Positions 15,117 to 26,389 of a DNA stretch of 64,000 bases are shown piece after piece; positions within the stretch are counted from its first letter, which is position 1, and each line of letters begins with the position of its first letter. The DNA lies in contig NZ_JAAAML010000001.1 of NCBI RefSeq assembly GCF_024105735.1, forward strand, positions 2,010,630-2,074,629, given 5' to 3'. Both the position numbers and the translations under genes were made by a program. The notes beneath the pieces were generated by a model. The model was not told the origin of the DNA. It worked only from the letters and a program-made list of their open reading frames with translations, and made no database searches. The DNA is from Parahoeflea alexandrii. GTDB lineage: Bacteria > Pseudomonadota > Alphaproteobacteria > Rhizobiales > Rhizobiaceae.

Positions 15117-17564
15117 TCAATTTGGCAAATCGAACGTGTCCGTGCGCCAATCATAGTAACGCTGGATCGTCCACGGTCGGGTGATGCCCTGCAGGGCCGC
15201 CCTGATTTGAATGTCCTGCCTGATTTCGGGATCGGGCTTCGGACCGCTTTGCGGCAGATATTGCCGGGTTGGCTCCTCGAGTGTAATTGCCAGCGCCCCG
15301 GAGCGGCGCAGTGTTCGCGACGTGATCAGTGTGGCGCCCGACCAGCACCTGCCGAGATAGACGGGAACAGCCACGATCACCAGATCGGCCCGGTCACAGG
15401 CGGCGCCGATCAAGTCCGCTTTATCGATGGCGATGATGGCAAGCTGCTTGTGGACTGCGGCACAGAGGCCGCGGCCGGCGCAGTGAAACCGGGAAGGTTC
15501 GCGAACCGCCGACGCAAGCAGCCGGTCAAGGATATCCGGGGCCGGTTCATCCGACGTGGATTTTTTGACGGTTTCGGCAGGTAGCGGTGGCAAATGTGGC
15601 ATCCCCCGGAGCGCAGTCTGCCACTGGCGAAAGATGAAGGCCGATGGCCTGGCTGCATTGCTGGCAAGGCTACCCCCGGTTTTCAGCCCGACAAGTCTGC
15701 CATCCTCGCTGACCAGCAGATCCGGTTCAGCCTGCCTGAATGGCGGCAACACCAATGTGAGACCGAGGCAGATCAGGGCCAGCCCGAAGAGACGCAGCCA
15801 GCTTGTCAGAAACACCAGCAGCACAAAGCCTGTTCCCGCAATCAGCGTGGCCTCGACCGGGATCTGCCCGACACTGACATCGCCACCAAGATCATTGACG
15901 AAATTGGCTGCCGCAATCACAGCTTCGAGCCCCTGCCCCATCAGCCTGAGCGGCCAGGCCTCCAAACCGAACGGCATCACGAGCATGGCAAGAAGCCCGG
16001 CAGGCATGACAATGAATGTCACCAATGGCATCGCCAGAAGATTGGCAAGCAATCCGTTGCCCGCCACCCGGTGAAAATGATGTGCGGAGAACAGACCGGT
16101 GGCGAGACCCGCGACCAGCGATGTGATGGCAAGGCCAAGCATTGCCTTTGCGACAAGACCCGGCAGGCTGCGCAGTCCCGGCCGCCTGGCCTGAGCCACC
16201 TCGCGGGCGGCGGTGTTACGGGGCCGACGGGCAATGGCGGCATAGGCGGATATCAGCGCCGCGGTTGCGGCAAACGACATCTGGAAGCCCGGGCCAACGA
16301 CTGCGGAGGGTGAGATCAGGATGATCACGATTGCCGCAAGCGCGACATTGCGCATCGTCAGCGCCGGCCGGTCGACCAATACGGCCACAAGCATCACGGT
16401 TAGCATCACCCAGGCCCGCTGCGTCGAGACGCTGCCGCCCGATATCATCAGATAGGCCGTGGCGGTCATCAGCGCACCGATCGCCGCAATTTTCTTGACC
16501 GGCAATGCCTCCACCAGGGCCGGAAACACCGCCAGGGCTTTCCTGACCCCGATATAGAGTATGCCGGCAGCCAGAGCCATGTGCAGCCCGGAAATCGCGA
16601 GAATGTGGGCAAGACCCGTGGCGCGAAGCACATCGACAGTTTCCCGACTGATGCCGCGCCGGTCGGAGACCGTGAGCGCCGCTGCAATGCCACCCGGATC
16701 CCCCGGCAGTACCAGGCGTATCCGGGCGGCAATGTCCTCCCTGGCCGTGCGCAAGCCGTCTTTCCAGACCTGCACAAGGCCGCGTCCATCCTGTGGCTCG
16801 ACGTTGTAAGCCGGTGCACGGTAGAAATAGCCTTGCGCACCAATACCATCGGCAAAGGAGCGGAAGGCAAAATCATAACCGCCCGGCATGACCGGGCCCG
16901 AGGGGGCAGTCAACCTCGCCCGGCCATTGATCTGGGAACCGACCGGCGCCGGCTGATGCGGGCGTCTTGCCGAAAGCCGCACCCGGTCCGGAGGCCGCCG
17001 GATCTGAGGATCAGCCGTGTTCTTGAGGCGTATCAGGTAGCGCACCCTGCCGTCGGGATCGAACTCACGGGCCTCGACCAGGCCCGTAACCGAGGTGGTC
17101 ACGTCGGAATCGAGCAGGATGACACCATTGTGCGCCTCGAAAGCCGCGGCCAGCGAACCCGAAATCAGGGCGGCTGCAAATCCGGCCGTTCGCGCTACCC
17201 CACTGTGGCGCAAGCGGGTAAATACACCCGCCAGCAAGGCAGCCATCAATCCGGCCGCCAAAAGCAACAAGGGAGGATCGGTGGGCGCCATGTAGTAGAG
17301 CCCCGCCCCTGCGCCCATGGCCACGGGAAGAAACAGGAAAGCCAGCCCCCGGTCTGTTTCCACAGATGCTGCCGACTGGAAAGCACGACCGAGGCGGGTT
17401 GCGATGCCGGGCGCCGGGCGGGCGGCGGCGACATCACTCAGACGCCGGGTATCACGCCACGCGACCGGCAAGGTGCCGGCATCGTCAAGCGGAAGTGCCG
17501 GCGTGGCAACGGCGCGCGCACCGACCTTTTCGTGTTCTGTGACCTCGCGTTCTGCCTGCATCAT
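15117..17564 (-). CDS. comEC: ComEC/Rec2 family DNA-uptake membrane protein
   Basis: 815-residue polytopic inner-membrane protein. After an N-terminal cytoplasmic stretch come membrane segments (about 65-115), a DUF4131-type soluble domain, and the competence domain with ATGLAHILAISGLHMAL and about ten helices. The C-terminal part (about 650-815) corresponds to the metallo-beta-lactamase-like domain but the usual HxHxDH motif is not seen; this is common in rhizobial members. Start MMQAEREV at 17564 preferred over an upstream in-frame codon at 17630. The lexA-comEC pairing is conserved in rhizobia. A role in DNA transport is known for the family; natural competence here is unproven. Confidence 0.92.
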   Translation of the reverse strand: MMQAEREVTEHEKVGARAVATPALPLDDAGTLPVAWRDTRRLSDVAAARPAPGIATRLGRAFQSAASVETDRGLAFLFLPVAMGAGAGLYYMAPTDPPLLLLAAGLMAALLAGVFTRLRHSGVARTAGFAAALISGSLAAAFEAHNGVILLDSDVTTSVTGLVEAREFDPDGRVRYLIRLKNTADPQIRRPPDRVRLSARRPHQPAPVGSQINGRARLTAPSGPVMPGGYDFAFRSFADGIGAQGYFYRAPAYNVEPQDGRGLVQVWKDGLRTAREDIAARIRLVLPGDPGGIAAALTVSDRRGISRETVDVLRATGLAHILAISGLHMALAAGILYIGVRKALAVFPALVEALPVKKIAAIGALMTATAYLMISGGSVSTQRAWVMLTVMLVAVLVDRPALTMRNVALAAIVIILISPSAVVGPGFQMSFAATAALISAYAAIARRPRNTAAREVAQARRPGLRSLPGLVAKAMLGLAITSLVAGLATGLFSAHHFHRVAGNGLLANLLAMPLVTFIVMPAGLLAMLVMPFGLEAWPLRLMGQGLEAVIAAANFVNDLGGDVSVGQIPVEATLIAGTGFVLLVFLTSWLRLFGLALICLGLTLVLPPFRQAEPDLLVSEDGRLVGLKTGGSLASNAARPSAFIFRQWQTALRGMPHLPPLPAETVKKSTSDEPAPDILDRLLASAVREPSRFHCAGRGLCAAVHKQLAIIAIDKADLIGAACDRADLVIVAVPVYLGRCWSGATLITSRTLRRSGALAITLEEPTRQYLPQSGPKPDPEIRQDIQIRAALQGITRPWTIQRYYDWRTDTFDLPN

Positions 17565-17881
17565 GCACGCCTCGCCTGAAGCGTGCGAGTCTACCACCGA
17601 AACGAGCAGAAACGCTACCCTGAATTGCAATGACGGTTACCGCACCGCAACTCGTCACCGTTCATCGTCATGCGCCAACTCCATGGCGTTTGTTACACAA
17701 TTCCAAAGTGTTATCATTTTCTAAAGCGAACGTTTGCGGGCCTTTGCATATCCGCTCGCAGCCCGACAATTAGCCATGTGCATAGCTTGGCACGGTGCAG
17801 CAAATCATATAGCTAGACGCGTGACGGTCATCCAAGACGTCGGCCACGCGCCGAACGCCTGCATTTGTGGAAGGACATGCC
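17565..17881. other. intergenic region between comEC and gltA
   Basis: 317 bases with the divergent promoters of comEC and gltA. No gene is seen. In several rhizobia gltX (glutamyl-tRNA synthetase) lies between comEC and gltA; it is absent here. Confidence 0.5.
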
Positions 17882-19171
17882 ATGGCAGACAACAACGCAA
17901 AAATCACTATGGACGGTAAAGAGGTCGACCTGCCGATCAAAACCGGCACAATCGGCCCCGACGTCGTCGACATCGGCACGCTTTACAAGAACACCGGCGC
18001 CTTTACCTATGACCCCGGTTTCACATCCACGGCGTCTTGCGAATCCAAGATCACCTTTATCGACGGAGATGAAGGCATTTTGCTGCACCGGGGCTACCCG
18101 ATCGACCAGCTTGCCGAGCACGGCGACTTCCTTGAGGTCTGCTATCTGCTTCTTTACGGTGAACTGCCGACAGCGACACAGAAGGCAGATTTCGATTATC
18201 GCGTGACCCGCCACACCATGGTGCACGAGCAGATGAGCCGGTTCTTCACCGGTTTCCGCCGTGATGCCCACCCGATGGCCGTCATGTGCGGCTGCGTCGG
18301 CGCCCTGTCGGCGTTCTACCACGACTCGACCGACATCACCGACCCGCATCAGCGCATGGTCGCCTCGATGCGGATGATCGCAAAGATGCCGACACTTGCC
18401 GCGATGGCCTACAAATACCATATCGGCCAGCCCTTCGTGTATCCAAAGAACGATCTCGACTACGCTTCCAACTTCCTGCGCATGTGCTTTGCGGTGCCTT
18501 GCGAGGAGTATGAGGTCAACCCGGTGCTGTCGCGGGCGATGGACAGGATCTTCATCCTGCACGCCGACCACGAACAGAACGCCTCGACCTCGACCGTTCG
18601 CCTGGCAGGCTCCTCGGGTGCCAACCCGTTCGCCTGCATCGCAGCGGGCATTGCCTGCCTCTGGGGCCCGGCTCATGGCGGCGCCAACGAAGCGGCACTC
18701 AACATGCTTTCGGAGATCGGCAGCGTCGACAAGATCCCGGATTTCGTCAACCGGGCCAAGGACAAGAACGATCCGTTCCGCCTGATGGGTTTTGGTCACC
18801 GGGTCTACAAGAACTACGATCCGCGCGCCAAGATCATGCAGAAGACCACGCACGAAGTGCTGGGCGAACTGGGCATCAAGGACGATCCACTTCTCGAAGT
18901 GGCAATGGAGCTCGAGCGGATCGCGCTGACCGACAGCTACTTCATCGAGAAGAAGCTCTACCCGAACATCGACTTCTACTCGGGCATCACGCTGAAGGCG
19001 CTCGGCTTCCCGACCACCATGTTCACGGTTCTGTTCGCGCTTGCGCGGACCGTCGGCTGGATTGCCCAGTGGAGCGAAATGATCGAGGATCCGGGCCAGC
19101 GTATCGGACGTCCGCGCCAGCTCTATATCGGTGAACCGGCCCGCGATTACGTGCCTGTGTCGAAGCGCTGA
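17882..19171 (+). CDS. gltA: citrate synthase
   Basis: 429-residue type II (hexameric) citrate synthase: oxaloacetate plus acetyl-CoA to citrate, entry to the TCA cycle. The start at 17882 ([18 protein letters not shown]) has GGAAGGA just upstream; an in-frame GTG at 17867 overlaps that site. Catalytic His in [11 protein letters not shown] and in [12 protein letters not shown], and Asp in YPNIDFYSG, are present. It is monocistronic, closed by a clear terminator at 19201-19223. Confidence 0.97.
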   Translation: MADNNAKITMDGKEVDLPIKTGTIGPDVVDIGTLYKNTGAFTYDPGFTSTASCESKITFIDGDEGILLHRGYPIDQLAEHGDFLEVCYLLLYGELPTATQKADFDYRVTRHTMVHEQMSRFFTGFRRDAHPMAVMCGCVGALSAFYHDSTDITDPHQRMVASMRMIAKMPTLAAMAYKYHIGQPFVYPKNDLDYASNFLRMCFAVPCEEYEVNPVLSRAMDRIFILHADHEQNASTSTVRLAGSSGANPFACIAAGIACLWGPAHGGANEAALNMLSEIGSVDKIPDFVNRAKDKNDPFRLMGFGHRVYKNYDPRAKIMQKTTHEVLGELGIKDDPLLEVAMELERIALTDSYFIEKKLYPNIDFYSGITLKALGFPTTMFTVLFALARTVGWIAQWSEMIEDPGQRIGRPRQLYIGEPARDYVPVSKR

Positions 19172-19200
19172 GTTCGGCGCCTGACCGACAGACTACCGAG

Positions 19201-19223
19201 AAAGCGCCTTCGGGCGCTTTTTT
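19201..19223 (+). terminator. rho-independent terminator of gltA
   Basis: Stem AAAGCGCC, loop TTCG, stem GGCGCTTT followed by TTT; 30 bases after the gltA stop. It lies between convergent gltA and lpxB. Confidence 0.92.
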
Positions 19224-19373
19224 CGTTTCAGGGGTAATCTTCGAGTCCAGTATGAAATGCGGTGTTGCCAATTCTGGACCATGAGGGAACAGGCGCCGGG
19301 CCGGATCATCCTTCGGGTTCGCCGATACGGCAGTGTCGGAGACCGTTTGCCCGGATGCGCTCGTGGTGGGCGT

Positions 19374-20537
19374 TCAGTTGCCCGCGAGCACCGAAAGCAC
19401 GGTCCGGGCCGCAAGCTCCGATGCAGGCACACCGACTTCCATCCGCGAGCGGATCAGCTCGAAATCAGACAGCACGGCGGCCCGGTGCAATGTGTCCGTG
19501 GCCAACTGGTTTGCCTGGCGTGCCAGGCGCTCCGGGCGCACCTGCTTGTCATAATACTCGGGAATGACAACGCGGTCGGCGATCATGTTGGGCAAGGCGC
19601 CTGTCCAGGTGGTGATCATGTTGAACAGCACTCTGGCGATCGGATCGAGCTTGTAGCAGGACATGTGCGGCACCCCCGCCAGTGCCAGTTCAAGCAAGAC
19701 CGTTCCGGAAGCGGCCATGGCGACGTCGGCCTCGCCGAAAGCCTGCCATTTGGCGGCTTCACCGGTAACAATCCTGCAACCGACATCCCAGCCGAGAATC
19801 TCATCTCGGATCTGCCGCTCTACATGGGCACCGGCTGGAAGCACGAAGCGGATTTGCGGGTTGATCCCGGCGAGAACCCGGGCCGCCTCCCCGAACACCG
19901 GTGCAAGCCGCCTGACCTCGCTTTGCCGAGACCCGGGCAGCAGCAGGCAGGTGAGCGGTGCCTGGGCAGACCTTGCCGGCTTGCGGGCCATCTGGGCTGC
20001 GAATGCCGCGGCCAGACCCGGATCCTCCATCAACCGGTGGCCGACATAGGTCAGCGGCGGTCCGCCGAGCCGTGCCACGATTTCCGGTTCGAACGGAAAG
20101 ATGGAGAGCACATGATCGACATACGCCGTCATTGCCGCCGCCCGCTCGGGTTTCCAGGCCCAGACGGTCGGACAGACATAATTGATGATCCTGGTGGCAG
20201 GCAACGCCTTGCGAACCTTGCGGGCGACGCGGTGGCTGAAATCCGGACTGTCGATAATGATCAGGCAATCGGGCCTTGCCGCAATGATGGCATCGGCGGC
20301 CTGGCGTATGCGCATGACCAGTCTGGGCAAGCGGGCCAGCACTTCGGAAAATCCGATGATGGACAATTCGGTGAAGTCGAAGAGCGAGTTCAGCCCCTCG
20401 GCAGTCAGTTGCTCACCACCGACGCCAACCAGTTCGGGCTGTTCGCCGCTCTGAATGGCAATCTGGCGGACAAGGTCCGCGCCGAGAATATCGCCGGAAG
20501 GTTCGCCCGCAATGACTGCCAATTTCAACGCCGTCAT
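19374..20537 (-). CDS. lpxB: lipid-A-disaccharide synthase
   Basis: 387-residue GT19 glycosyltransferase joining 2,3-diacyl-GlcN-1-P and UDP-2,3-diacyl-GlcN to the lipid A disaccharide at the inner membrane. Recognisable are AVIAGEPSGDILGADL at the start, LIIIDSPDFSHRVAR, YVCPTVWAWKPERA and LLPGSRQSEVRRL. It is the last gene of the bamA-lpx operon; its start overlaps the lpxI stop by ATGA. Confidence 0.97.
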   Translation of the reverse strand: MTALKLAVIAGEPSGDILGADLVRQIAIQSGEQPELVGVGGEQLTAEGLNSLFDFTELSIIGFSEVLARLPRLVMRIRQAADAIIAARPDCLIIIDSPDFSHRVARKVRKALPATRIINYVCPTVWAWKPERAAAMTAYVDHVLSIFPFEPEIVARLGGPPLTYVGHRLMEDPGLAAAFAAQMARKPARSAQAPLTCLLLPGSRQSEVRRLAPVFGEAARVLAGINPQIRFVLPAGAHVERQIRDEILGWDVGCRIVTGEAAKWQAFGEADVAMAASGTVLLELALAGVPHMSCYKLDPIARVLFNMITTWTGALPNMIADRVVIPEYYDKQVRPERLARQANQLATDTLHRAAVLSDFELIRSRMEVGVPASELAARTVLSVLAGN

Positions 20538-21415
20538 TGCTTGCCCCCGCCTTGGCCCGGCTCGATGCCGGTCACGAAAAGGCCCAGCCGATCAGCCACC
20601 TCCACCAGCTGCTCGCGCTCGAGAACCAGAGCTCGGCCCGCCTCGATGGCGATGCCCGAGAGGCCTGCCGCATGGGCATTGGTTACGGTATCGGGCCCAA
20701 CCGAAGGAAGATCGGCGCGCTCGTCCTGTCCAGGCTTGCAAAGCTTGACCAGAACTCCGCCGGGAGACGACAGTCTTCCGCCCTGGCGCAGGTCGGCAAC
20801 TCTTGCCAGCATCGCGTCTGTCCCCTCCAGGCCTTCAAGAGCAATGACCCGGCCGCCGACGGCAACCGCGCCCTGACCGATATCGAGGCGCCCCAATGCC
20901 AGGGCGGCACCGGACGCCGCCTCTATATCCCGCCTGTCGGCGGCAGAGGGTATCTTGCTGCCCAACGGACCCGCCTGCCCGAGCAGATTGGGTGCCACCT
21001 GCTGCGCGCCAAGAACCCGAACGCCCTCGTTTTCGAGCACGGCAATTGCCAGCCTGAGGATCTTGTCATCGCCGCCCGAGGCGAGAAGCCCCAGCGACGA
21101 GGCGAAGGCAAACAGCGAGCGCAACGTGGGACGGACCTCACGGAGCCGCGGGCGCCGCCTGATGCCGCCTGCAAGCACGACAGAACCTATCTTCTGACGG
21201 CGCACCATGGCGGCAAAGGAAGCGAGATCGGCGATGCTGAGCTCGCTGCTGTCGAAGCCGGACCAGTCCTGATCCGCTTCTCCGGTGATCCTGAATACAA
21301 AGGGATCATGGCCGAGCTTTCGTGCTGCATGCGCTACCAGAAGCGGGAAACTGCCCTTTCCGGCCAGAATTGCGAGGCGTCCGATAATCTCTTGTGCGCC
21401 GGGTGCAGCACTCAC
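20534..21415 (-). CDS. lpxI: UDP-2,3-diacylglucosamine diphosphatase LpxI
   Basis: 293-residue LpxI (DUF1009) enzyme hydrolysing UDP-2,3-diacyl-GlcN to 2,3-diacyl-GlcN-1-phosphate. This is the alphaproteobacterial replacement of LpxH. Typical are GRLAILAGKGSFPLLVAHAAR at the N-terminus and a C-terminal SPGGVLVKLCKPGQDERADLPSVG. A GTG start at 21415, five bases after lpxA; overlaps lpxB by four bases. Confidence 0.95.
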   Translation of the reverse strand: MSAAPGAQEIIGRLAILAGKGSFPLLVAHAARKLGHDPFVFRITGEADQDWSGFDSSELSIADLASFAAMVRRQKIGSVVLAGGIRRRPRLREVRPTLRSLFAFASSLGLLASGGDDKILRLAIAVLENEGVRVLGAQQVAPNLLGQAGPLGSKIPSAADRRDIEAASGAALALGRLDIGQGAVAVGGRVIALEGLEGTDAMLARVADLRQGGRLSSPGGVLVKLCKPGQDERADLPSVGPDTVTNAHAAGLSGIAIEAGRALVLEREQLVEVADRLGLFVTGIEPGQGGGKQ

Positions 21416-21420
21416 CGGCT

Positions 21421-22251
21421 TCAGCCCCGCTGACCCCGGGCCGGCGATGACAGCGCGCGTTCGCTTTCAGCATCGATGAAGGCGATGATATCCACGACGG
21501 CCGCATTGTTGTCGGTCTGCTCGCGAACACGGGCAATGTTCTCGCGGATCGGCGTGGTCGGATTGAAGATCGCCTTGAAGGCGCGCCGGACCTCATGGAT
21601 GTCGGACTTGCTGAAGCCGGAGCGCTGCATACCGATGATGTTGAGGCCCATAAGGATGCCGGGATTGCCATTGAGCATGCCATAGGGAATGACATCATTG
21701 TTGACCGCCGCCAATCCGCCGATAAAGGCGTGATGACCGATACGGACAAACTGATGCACAGCCGCGCCACCGCCCATGATCACGCGATCACCGATGGTTA
21801 CGTGACCGGCCAGCATAACATTGTTGGACAGGATGACATTGCTGCCCACATGGCAGTCATGAGCGACGTGGGAATAGGCCAGGAACATGGAATGATCACC
21901 AACCGTGGTCTTTCCGCCAAAATCCGGCATTCCCGGATGCATGGTGACGCCTTCGCGGATCGTGCAGGATCTGCCGATGATCAGCTCGGTATCCTCACCC
22001 TTGTAGTGGATATTCTGCGGTGCGCAGCCTAGAACGGCATTGGGAAAAACCACGGTTCCCTCGCCGATCGTGGTGCAGCCCTGGATGACAACATGGCTCA
22101 TCAGCCGGACGTTGTCGCCGAGTTGAACCTGGGGCCCGACATGGCAGAACGGCCCGACCTCGACGTTGATGCCAAGTTGCGCCCCATCCTCGACGAGTGC
22201 GGTAGGGTGTATGCGGGCCGCGTGAAGGGCAGCAGGCGCAGGGGATGTCAT
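21421..22251 (-). CDS. lpxA: acyl-ACP--UDP-N-acetylglucosamine O-acyltransferase
   Basis: 276-residue left-handed beta-helix acyltransferase, first step of lipid A synthesis. Many hexapeptide repeats ([LIV]Gxxxx) are visible from [14 protein letters not shown] onward; the catalytic His is in [11 protein letters not shown]. The C-terminal helical part includes [11 protein letters not shown]. Start codon shares a base with the fabZ stop (TGATG), giving tight coupling. Confidence 0.97.
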   Translation of the reverse strand: MTSPAPAALHAARIHPTALVEDGAQLGINVEVGPFCHVGPQVQLGDNVRLMSHVVIQGCTTIGEGTVVFPNAVLGCAPQNIHYKGEDTELIIGRSCTIREGVTMHPGMPDFGGKTTVGDHSMFLAYSHVAHDCHVGSNVILSNNVMLAGHVTIGDRVIMGGGAAVHQFVRIGHHAFIGGLAAVNNDVIPYGMLNGNPGILMGLNIIGMQRSGFSKSDIHEVRRAFKAIFNPTTPIRENIARVREQTDNNAAVVDIIAFIDAESERALSSPARGQRG

Positions 22252-22721
22252 CAGGACTCGCTTTCTCCGGGAGCCAGCATGGCTCCGATGTCCGCCTCGG
22301 CGGCTTTGGCGCCATCAACCGTGGCTTCGCAATGGAACCGCCAGATGTTGCCGCGCTGCTTGATTTTTGTGACGTGATACTCGAGCCGGTCACCCGGAAC
22401 AACCGGCTTGCGGAACTTGGCGTTATCAATCGTCATGAAATAGACGATGTTGTTGCCGCCCCCGGTGGCCTTGGCGCAGATGGCGCCGGCCGTCTGCGCC
22501 ATACCTTCGATGATCAGAACACCCGGCATGATGGGGTTGCCGGGAAAGTGTCCGGTAAAATGCGGCTCACTGGCAGTGACATTCTTGATGCCGACGGCGG
22601 AATTGTCACCGTCTATCGCTTCTATCCGGTCAACCAGAAGGAACGGATAGCGATGCGGCAGAAGCTTCATGATCTCCCGGATATCAGCAGACTCAAGTGT
22701 GTTTGTCGCGGTTTCCGTCAT
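22251..22721 (-). CDS. fabZ: 3-hydroxyacyl-ACP dehydratase FabZ
   Basis: 156-residue hot-dog dehydratase of fatty-acid elongation. The catalytic His is in [13 protein letters not shown] and the Glu in [10 protein letters not shown]. The N-terminus is about ten residues longer than in E. coli. TGATG overlaps link it to lpxD upstream and lpxA downstream; the coupling balances acyl chains for lipid A and phospholipid. Confidence 0.97.
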   Translation of the reverse strand: MTETATNTLESADIREIMKLLPHRYPFLLVDRIEAIDGDNSAVGIKNVTASEPHFTGHFPGNPIMPGVLIIEGMAQTAGAICAKATGGGNNIVYFMTIDNAKFRKPVVPGDRLEYHVTKIKQRGNIWRFHCEATVDGAKAAEADIGAMLAPGESES

Positions 22722-23782
22722 CAGTCCTCTCCGCCCCGTTTTCTCTCTTTCTTGCCGAACGCGCGCGCATTTGCTGCAGCCGCATCCTGAAGGAACCCTC
22801 GCATGGGCCGCGCGGGCTGCCCACCCCAGCGAACTCCCGGTGGGACGTCACCCGCAACGCCGCTCAAAGCCGCGATCTGGGCACCGTCGCCTATGGTAAC
22901 ATGACCGTTGATGCCGGCCGCTCCGCCTATCATCACGCCGTTTCCGAGCGTGGCACTTCCGGCGATCCCAACCTGAGCAACGATCACGCAGTGGCGACCT
23001 ATCCGGACATTGTGCGCAATCTGGACAAGATTGTCGATCTTGGTGCCTTCGCCGATCACCGTGTCATCCAGTGCGCCGCGGTCGATAGTGGTACCCGACC
23101 CGATCTCGACTTGATCCTGAATGATCACCCGACCGATCTGCGGGACCTTCTCAAGTCCCCTCGGCCCCGGAACATAGCCGAAGCCGTCCTGTCCTATCCG
23201 AGCGCCCGGGTGGATGACAACATTGTTGCCCAGCAGCGCATGCTGAACCGTGGCCGCATGCCCGATGTGGCAATCCCGGCCAATGCGTGTTCCCGGACCG
23301 ATGGCGGCGCCTGCGGCGATGACCGAACCGGCGCCGATTTCCACGCCCGCGGCGATGACGGCATTGGCCTCGACTACGACGCCGTCCTCCAGCCTTGCGG
23401 AAGGATCGATTGTTGCCGCACCGGAGATGCCTGTGTCCGACGTGAAGCTGAGCGGCTTGAGAGCGTCCGGAACCAGAATGGCAGCGGCCCGGGCGAAGGC
23501 TGATTGGGGCGCGGCGACAATGAGCGCTGCAACATCCGACGGAACGTGTTCCGCCATCTTTTCGGTCACGAAGACCGCCGCAGCGCGGCACTTGGCCAGA
23601 TCGGGCAGGTTCTTGGCGGAAACTGCGAAGGTGACTTCGCCTTCGCCGGCCTGGCTCAGAGAGCCGATACCGGTGACCTTCCGATCGACCTGGGACGGGT
23701 CAGCAAGCTCCGCTCCGCAAAGACCCGACAGGTCAGAAAGCGAAATGCCTTCATGCGGAGGAAAGAAGCGATGAATGTCCAT
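22721..23782 (-). CDS. lpxD: UDP-3-O-acylglucosamine N-acyltransferase
   Basis: 353-residue LpxD, third acyl transfer of lipid A synthesis. The start MDIHRFFPP at 23782 gives the normal family length; the frame remains open for about 148 more codons upstream but these overlap bamA and are rejected. N-terminal uridine-binding domain, then hexapeptide repeats with the catalytic His in [13 protein letters not shown], and a C-terminal helix. Confidence 0.96.
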   Translation of the reverse strand: MDIHRFFPPHEGISLSDLSGLCGAELADPSQVDRKVTGIGSLSQAGEGEVTFAVSAKNLPDLAKCRAAAVFVTEKMAEHVPSDVAALIVAAPQSAFARAAAILVPDALKPLSFTSDTGISGAATIDPSARLEDGVVVEANAVIAAGVEIGAGSVIAAGAAIGPGTRIGRDCHIGHAATVQHALLGNNVVIHPGARIGQDGFGYVPGPRGLEKVPQIGRVIIQDQVEIGSGTTIDRGALDDTVIGEGTKIDNLVQIAHNVRIGRHCVIVAQVGIAGSATLGNGVMIGGAAGINGHVTIGDGAQIAALSGVAGDVPPGVRWGGQPARPMRGFLQDAAAANARAFGKKERKRGGED

Positions 23783-23834
23783 AAAGTGACCGGGTGGAAA
23801 GAGCGGCGGGTGGCACAGGGCCACCCGCGCCAAA

Positions 23835-26186
23835 TCAGAAGCGCGTCGAGGCGCCGAAACCGAACTTCTTGACGTCATCATAGCTCTTCTTGACGACGGG
23901 TTCGGCGTAATAAACGCGCAGCGGACCAAACGGCGAGGCCCACATGATACCGGCGCCAATCGAAGCGCGCCAGTCCATGCCCGAACCGACCAGGGTCTGG
24001 GTCCCGAAATCAGCGGCGCTGATGCTGTTGCCGTAAAGCGTTGCGGCATCGGCAAAGACATTGAAGCGAAGACCGAAATCACGCGAAACCGCCGGCAACG
24101 GAGCCGAAACCTCGAGCGTGCCGTTGAAATAGGTGGTGCCGCCGGCTGCACCGACATCGGTGGTACCGTTAAAGACACGCGGACCAATGCCCCGCGTGTC
24201 GAAACCACGGATTGTCTCCTGGCCAATGAAGATATGATCGAAGACGCTCAGGCTGTTGCCCGTGGCGGCAAGATAGCCGCCGCCCACGGAAACCTGACCG
24301 ATCACATCGGCGGATTCGGACAGCATGTGGAAGTAGCTGGCCTTGGCGGTGGTCTTGAGGTACTCCGAATCGAAGCCGAGACCTGCATATTCCTGCGTGA
24401 ACTTTGCGGAAATGCCTTCCCGCGGCAGGATATTGTCGTCGAGCGTGTTGTAGGACAGGCTGTAGGACAGCACGCCAACATCATGGCTGCCACTGGCAAT
24501 CGTGCGATTGATTGCCGCGAGTTCCGGAGCCGAGGCGACGGTTGTTACACCGGTGTATTTGGTCTGGGTGTATTTGAACGCCGTCGTCAGATAGAGGTTT
24601 TCAGTGATCGGCGCGCCAAGACGCAGATTGATCCCCTGGGATTCTTCGGTGAAACCGGTGTAGCTGGCGTCGGAATTCTTGAAGAGGTCGAAGCCGGCAG
24701 CAAGACGGTATCCGAGGAAGTAAGGCTCGGTGAACGAGAGCGTGTACTCGCGGGTATCAACGCCACCGCCCACAGAGGCGCGGATGAATTGTCCGCGGCC
24801 GAGGAAGTTGCGCTCGGTGATGTCGACCGAGGCTGTGAAGCCATCGGTGTTCGAGTATCCACCACCGACACCGAATTCACCGGTTGCCTGGTCCTTCACA
24901 TCAACGATCAGAACGACGCGGTCCGGCTGCGATCCGGGTTGTGTCGAGATATCCACCGAGGAGAAGAACTTGAGATCCTCAAGACGCTTCTTGGCGCGAC
25001 GCACCAGCACCTGGTTGAAGGCATCACCTTCGGACAGGTCGAACTCGCGGCGAATGACGTAGTCACGGGTCCGGGTGTTGCCGCGGATCTCGATGCGCTC
25101 GACATAGGCGCGGGTGCCCTCGTCTACCAAGTAGACGACGGAAATGGTGCGGTTGTTGAAGTCGCGATCGCCGCGCGGCGTGATCTGAGCGAAGGGATAG
25201 CCCTGCGTCGCCACCCGGTCGGAAATCGCCATGATGGTGTCTTCAACATCCTTGGCGCTGTAGACTGAACCGCTGCGGGTCTCGATCAGACGATTGAGAG
25301 ACTCAGCGTCGATTCCCGGAACGGTGCTTTCGACGCTGACATCGCCGAAGACATAGCGCTCACCCTCTTCCACCGTGATGGTGACAACATACTCGTTGTT
25401 GGTTTCATCCAGCTCGGCGAACGACGAGATCACGCGGAAATCGGCATAGCCTCGGTTGTAGTAGAACCGGCGCAGCAATTCCTCGTCGGCGCGCAGCTTG
25501 TCTTCGTCATAAACGTCCTTGCGGTTCAGGAACGACAGCAGGCCGGACTTCTTGGTGGTGATGACGTCCGAAAGGCGCCCGTCACCGAAGGCCTGGTTGC
25601 CGACGAAATTGATCGAGGAGATCTTTGTGCGGTCGCCCTCATTGATTTCGAAGGCAATGTTGACGCGGCCGCCATCGACCGGAACCAGACGTGTGGTCAC
25701 GGTGGCGTCGCTGCGTCCGATAGCCGAATAGGCATCGCGGATCGACTGGACGTCAGCCTGAAGAATAAGATCGTTGTAGGCGCCAAGCTGGCGGCTCTGC
25801 ACGACATTCTTGAGCGCCGAGTCCTTGAGCTTCTTGTTGCCGTTGAAGACCACCTGGTTGATGATCTGGTTTTCCGCGACGGTCACAACCAGTGTCGAGC
25901 CGGAGACATTGATCTGAACGTCGGAAAACAGGCCGGTGGCAAAGAGGCGTTTGACCGATTCATCGATATCGTTGTTGTTGAAGCTGGCACCGGGCGAAAT
26001 CGTCAGATTGCCGCGCACCGTCGATGCGTCAACGCGGGAATTTCCCCGCACATCAATGCGATTGACAACCGCAGCTTCTGCTACCGTAACTCCGGCAAGC
26101 GTCACTGCGCCCGCGCCTGTCACAACGATCCCCGCTGTCAGCGCAACGGCTGATACAGCGTTCAAAAGGTTTGAACCGGCCTTCAT
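23835..26186 (-). CDS. bamA: outer membrane protein assembly factor BamA
   Basis: 783-residue Omp85 protein, core of the BAM complex inserting beta-barrels in the outer membrane. An N-terminal signal peptide (hydrophobic [20 protein letters not shown]) is followed by five POTRA domains ([21 protein letters not shown] begins the first) and a C-terminal 16-strand barrel with the [10 protein letters not shown] segment. The last residue is Phe, the outer-membrane sorting signal. Start 26186 has AAAGGTAA upstream. It lies between rseP and lpxD, as is usual for the group. Confidence 0.97.
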   Translation of the reverse strand: MKAGSNLLNAVSAVALTAGIVVTGAGAVTLAGVTVAEAAVVNRIDVRGNSRVDASTVRGNLTISPGASFNNNDIDESVKRLFATGLFSDVQINVSGSTLVVTVAENQIINQVVFNGNKKLKDSALKNVVQSRQLGAYNDLILQADVQSIRDAYSAIGRSDATVTTRLVPVDGGRVNIAFEINEGDRTKISSINFVGNQAFGDGRLSDVITTKKSGLLSFLNRKDVYDEDKLRADEELLRRFYYNRGYADFRVISSFAELDETNNEYVVTITVEEGERYVFGDVSVESTVPGIDAESLNRLIETRSGSVYSAKDVEDTIMAISDRVATQGYPFAQITPRGDRDFNNRTISVVYLVDEGTRAYVERIEIRGNTRTRDYVIRREFDLSEGDAFNQVLVRRAKKRLEDLKFFSSVDISTQPGSQPDRVVLIVDVKDQATGEFGVGGGYSNTDGFTASVDITERNFLGRGQFIRASVGGGVDTREYTLSFTEPYFLGYRLAAGFDLFKNSDASYTGFTEESQGINLRLGAPITENLYLTTAFKYTQTKYTGVTTVASAPELAAINRTIASGSHDVGVLSYSLSYNTLDDNILPREGISAKFTQEYAGLGFDSEYLKTTAKASYFHMLSESADVIGQVSVGGGYLAATGNSLSVFDHIFIGQETIRGFDTRGIGPRVFNGTTDVGAAGGTTYFNGTLEVSAPLPAVSRDFGLRFNVFADAATLYGNSISAADFGTQTLVGSGMDWRASIGAGIMWASPFGPLRVYYAEPVVKKSYDDVKKFGFGASTRF

Positions 26187-26389
26187 TGATCTTATTACCT
26201 TTTTTTACTCGGATGCCCCAAACGGCGACACACTTCGTGAGTCATGACTGGTGCCCGTTTTACCCGCTTTTCCCATACAAGCAAGGGACGGAGTTAATTT
26301 CTATTTACTTCCTTTGCAGACGTGGCCAAATCGCCACGTCTACCCAATATCAAGGTAAACAGATCGTTAGCACGGCCTGCCCCTCAATT

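Noticed and set aside
19257..20876. 539-codon plus-strand open frame over lpxB and lpxI
   Set aside because: Spans two clear minus-strand genes and resembles no family.
23783..24226. N-terminal extension of lpxD by about 148 codons
   Set aside because: Overlaps the bamA barrel coding region; LpxD has normal length from MDIHRFFPP.
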